Source of the DNA: Pyrobaculum sp.
Lineage (GTDB): Archaea; Thermoproteota; Thermoprotei; Thermoproteales; Thermoproteaceae
Assembly: GCA_009903905.1 (NCBI GenBank)
Contig: WYEI01000089.1
Span: 1 to 14,721 of the forward strand
Length of the DNA stretch: 14,721 bases
Reading direction: 5' to 3'
This document shows, piece after piece, positions 13,007 through 14,721 of this stretch (the stretch's first letter is position 1; the number at the start of each line of letters is the position of its first letter). The translations under genes were made by a program, and so were the position numbers. The notes beneath the pieces were generated by a model. That model was not told the origin of the DNA. It saw only the letters and a program-made list of their open reading frames with translations, and made no database searches.

Positions 13007-14721
13007 ATGGTCTTGCTCTTCCGCCGCCTCTACGAGCGTAGGGCTGAGAAGGCGGCGGCCTGGGAGCGTGTGGTTATAGTGGGGCCGCCCTGCGCCGGGA
13101 AGACCACCTTCATAAAACAGTTTCTTGAGCCACGCGGCGTTGAGGCGGCTGAGGAGACCGTGGGCCTGGCGCCTGAGACGGAGGAGGCGCGGGGAGAGGG
13201 CTTGAGGGAGCGGGCCCTGCGCCTCCTTAGGGGGCTCGCCGGACGCGGCTACGTGCCTCGGGACCGCGTGGAGAGGGAGCTGGCCGGCATAAGGGGCGCC
13301 GAGCTCCTCAAGGACTTCGACGAGCTCCCGAGGAGCTTCGTGGAGCATCTGAGGGAGAGGTACGGCGGATATGCCCTCTACCTCTTCCACATCCCGCCGG
13401 ATGTTGAGGAGGAGAGGGAGGCTGTGGAGAAGGTGCTGGAGGTCGCCAAGAGGGTCGGCGTCGAGTTCAGATGGCTCGGGCTGAGGTACGTGCCGCCCGG
13501 CGTCGTGGCTATGCTGAGGGAGGGGGGCGAGGGGTACGTGGAGGAGCAGCTGAGGCTGTATAGAAGAATCCTTGAGGAGCTCGACGCCGCAGGCGGCAGG
13601 CTCGCCAAGCTGTGGGAGCTGGTCAGGAGCGTCGCGGAGAAGGCAGGCGAGTCTCTGTTGGAGAGGTTCGCGGAGGCGGTGGCGGAGCTCGCCAAAGACC
13701 TGCTTCCCCTTCTCCACATCCCCGGCGCCGTCGCGGCCGGCGCCGTGTTGGGCGTCGCCTCGTTCCTTCTGGCGGACGGCAGGGGGTGGGGCGACTGGAT
13801 AAGGCTACTGGCCGACTGGTCTAGGCTGGACGGCCGGCTTAAGGACCTCGCGGCGGCCCACGTAGCGCTGGGCCTAGGCCTAGACAGAGGCAGAGTGAGG
13901 GAGGTCCTGGACGGCCTCGCCGCCGCAGGTGGGAGGCTGAAGGCGCTGGAGTCCGAGTTCGGACGCCTCCTCGACGAGGTCAAACGCATGGCGCTGAAGG
14001 CCATGGCGCTGGAGCACGGCGTCGCCGTCCACTTCCTCCCCGACGTGGAGGGCCGAGGCCTATACATAAACTTCTACGTGAAGGGGAGGCCGTACCTCGA
14101 GAGCCGGGAGCCCTCGGGCCCGGCCGCCGTGCCGCTGGTGGAGGGAGGGCGGTTCGGCGAGCTGGCGGCTGAGGCGTTGCGGCGGCTTGAGGAGGAGGGC
14201 GCCGTGGTTCTTGTCGGCCCCAAGGGGGTGGGGAAGTCCACCTTGGCCGCCTACGTGGTCTGGAAGGCGCTGAGAGGGGGCAGGGCGTACGGCGTGGTGA
14301 AGGTGGCCGGCGGCGTCGGCACGGAGGCCGTCCTAAGGGCCTTGGCCGAGGAGGCGGGGGCGGAGCTGATAGCCCTCTACGACCCCTCCCCGCCCGAGGC
14401 GTACTACGATCCGGACTACGTCAAGCTGACGAAGGCGCAGCAGGTGGGTGAGGCGTTGAAGGAGCTCGGAGCGCTTGCGGCCGCGGAGAGGCGGGTGAAG
14501 ATCTTGGTGGTGCTCCCCGGCGACCTCTACAACGCCGTTATGGAAAAGGCGGATGAGCCGGCGTCCGAGCTTCTTGAGAAGAGGCTGGAGGTGGATCTGA
14601 GGGACGTGAGGTTCCTCGCCGACGTCGTCCACGAGTACTCGAAATGCGGAGGGATGCCGGCGGGAGTGGCGGAGAGGCTGGCGGAGAAAATCGCCGAGTT
14701 CGACGGCGGATACACGCTGGC
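13007..14721 (+). CDS. Large NTPase with two Walker A motifs, STAND-like (3' end outside window)
   Basis: The frame runs open from ATG 13007 to the window edge (571 complete codons, no stop). Walker A motifs occur twice: GPPCAGKTT at 26-34 and GPKGVGKST at 404-412. After the second comes a strand KILVVLPGD at 498-506, which may be the Walker B position although the acid is displaced, and then VVHEYSKC with a later IAEFDGGYTLA. Residues 232-257 (LLPLLHIPGAVAAGAVLG...) are hydrophobic enough for a membrane or buried helix, flanked by long charged helices (about 160-230 and 275-350). This layout recalls large paralogous P-loop NTPases of the STAND type that are common in Thermoproteales; members elsewhere serve in signalling and phage defence. 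The role here is inferred only from that resemblance. GC content is high and uniform, like nurA-herA. Confidence 0.85.
   Translation, partial: MVLLFRRLYERRAEKAAAWERVVIVGPPCAGKTTFIKQFLEPRGVEAAEETVGLAPETEEARGEGLRERALRLLRGLAGRGYVPRDRVERELAGIRGAELLKDFDELPRSFVEHLRERYGGYALYLFHIPPDVEEEREAVEKVLEVAKRVGVEFRWLGLRYVPPGVVAMLREGGEGYVEEQLRLYRRILEELDAAGGRLAKLWELVRSVAEKAGESLLERFAEAVAELAKDLLPLLHIPGAVAAGAVLGVASFLLADGRGWGDWIRLLADWSRLDGRLKDLAAAHVALGLGLDRGRVREVLDGLAAAGGRLKALESEFGRLLDEVKRMALKAMALEHGVAVHFLPDVEGRGLYINFYVKGRPYLESREPSGPAAVPLVEGGRFGELAAEALRRLEEEGAVVLVGPKGVGKSTLAAYVVWKALRGGRAYGVVKVAGGVGTEAVLRALAEEAGAELIALYDPSPPEAYYDPDYVKLTKAQQVGEALKELGALAAAERRVKILVVLPGDLYNAVMEKADEPASELLEKRLEVDLRDVRFLADVVHEYSKCGGMPAGVAERLAEKIAEFDGGYTL

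Noticed and set aside
12983..13717. 244-residue minus-strand frame opposite the double P-loop NTPase
   Set aside because: Leu/Gln/His/Pro-rich shadow; the plus strand codes a protein with two Walker A motifs.

Overview
The window looks like chromosome of a hyperthermophilic crenarchaeon of the Thermoproteales (Pyrobaculum/Thermoproteus type). This rests on a NurA-HerA gene pair, on TATA boxes placed about 22-27 bases ahead of several start codons as expected for leaderless transcripts, on frequent GTG starts and AGG/ATA codons, and on a Cys-rich cytosolic-type protein. No rRNA, tRNA or CRISPR array is visible.

Layout. (1) 1-370: the 3' end of an unidentified gene, then a decayed stretch that may be a TnpB (IS200/IS605) tail. 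(2) 371-3703, plus strand: gene A1 (helical, unknown), overlapping gene A2 (C-terminal PD-(D/E)xK-like domain), then a proteasome-beta-like Ntn hydrolase gene broken by two one-base frameshifts. (3) 3769-6718, minus strand: a NurA nuclease and HerA DNA translocase operon. (4) 6752-7003: a small charged protein, divergent from NurA. (5) 7235-8503: an AT-rich gene ending in another restriction-endonuclease-like domain. (6) 8553-11554, minus strand: B1 and B2, diverged paralogues of A1 and A2 in the same order, followed by a headless coding fragment. (7) 11610-12749: a small minus-strand gene and a Cys-rich plus-strand gene that diverge from one shared AT-rich promoter. (8) 12750-13006: a gap with relics (a P-loop-like frame on one strand, a Pro-rich TnpB-tail-like frame on the other). 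(9) 13007-end: a large NTPase with two Walker A motifs, cut by the window edge.

Interpretation (inference). The same two-gene module occurs twice, once on each side of HerA-NurA. A third nuclease-like gene, a proteasome-like relic and a STAND-like NTPase lie close by. GC content varies strongly and there are several gene relics. This resembles a DNA-processing or defence island more than a housekeeping operon. The best candidate for an undescribed system is the A1-A2 / B1-B2 module: a helical partner protein plus a nuclease-like effector with conserved E...D...E-x-E-T-L-Y-G and a downstream Lys, possibly working with HerA-NurA. Its function is not known from the sequence.
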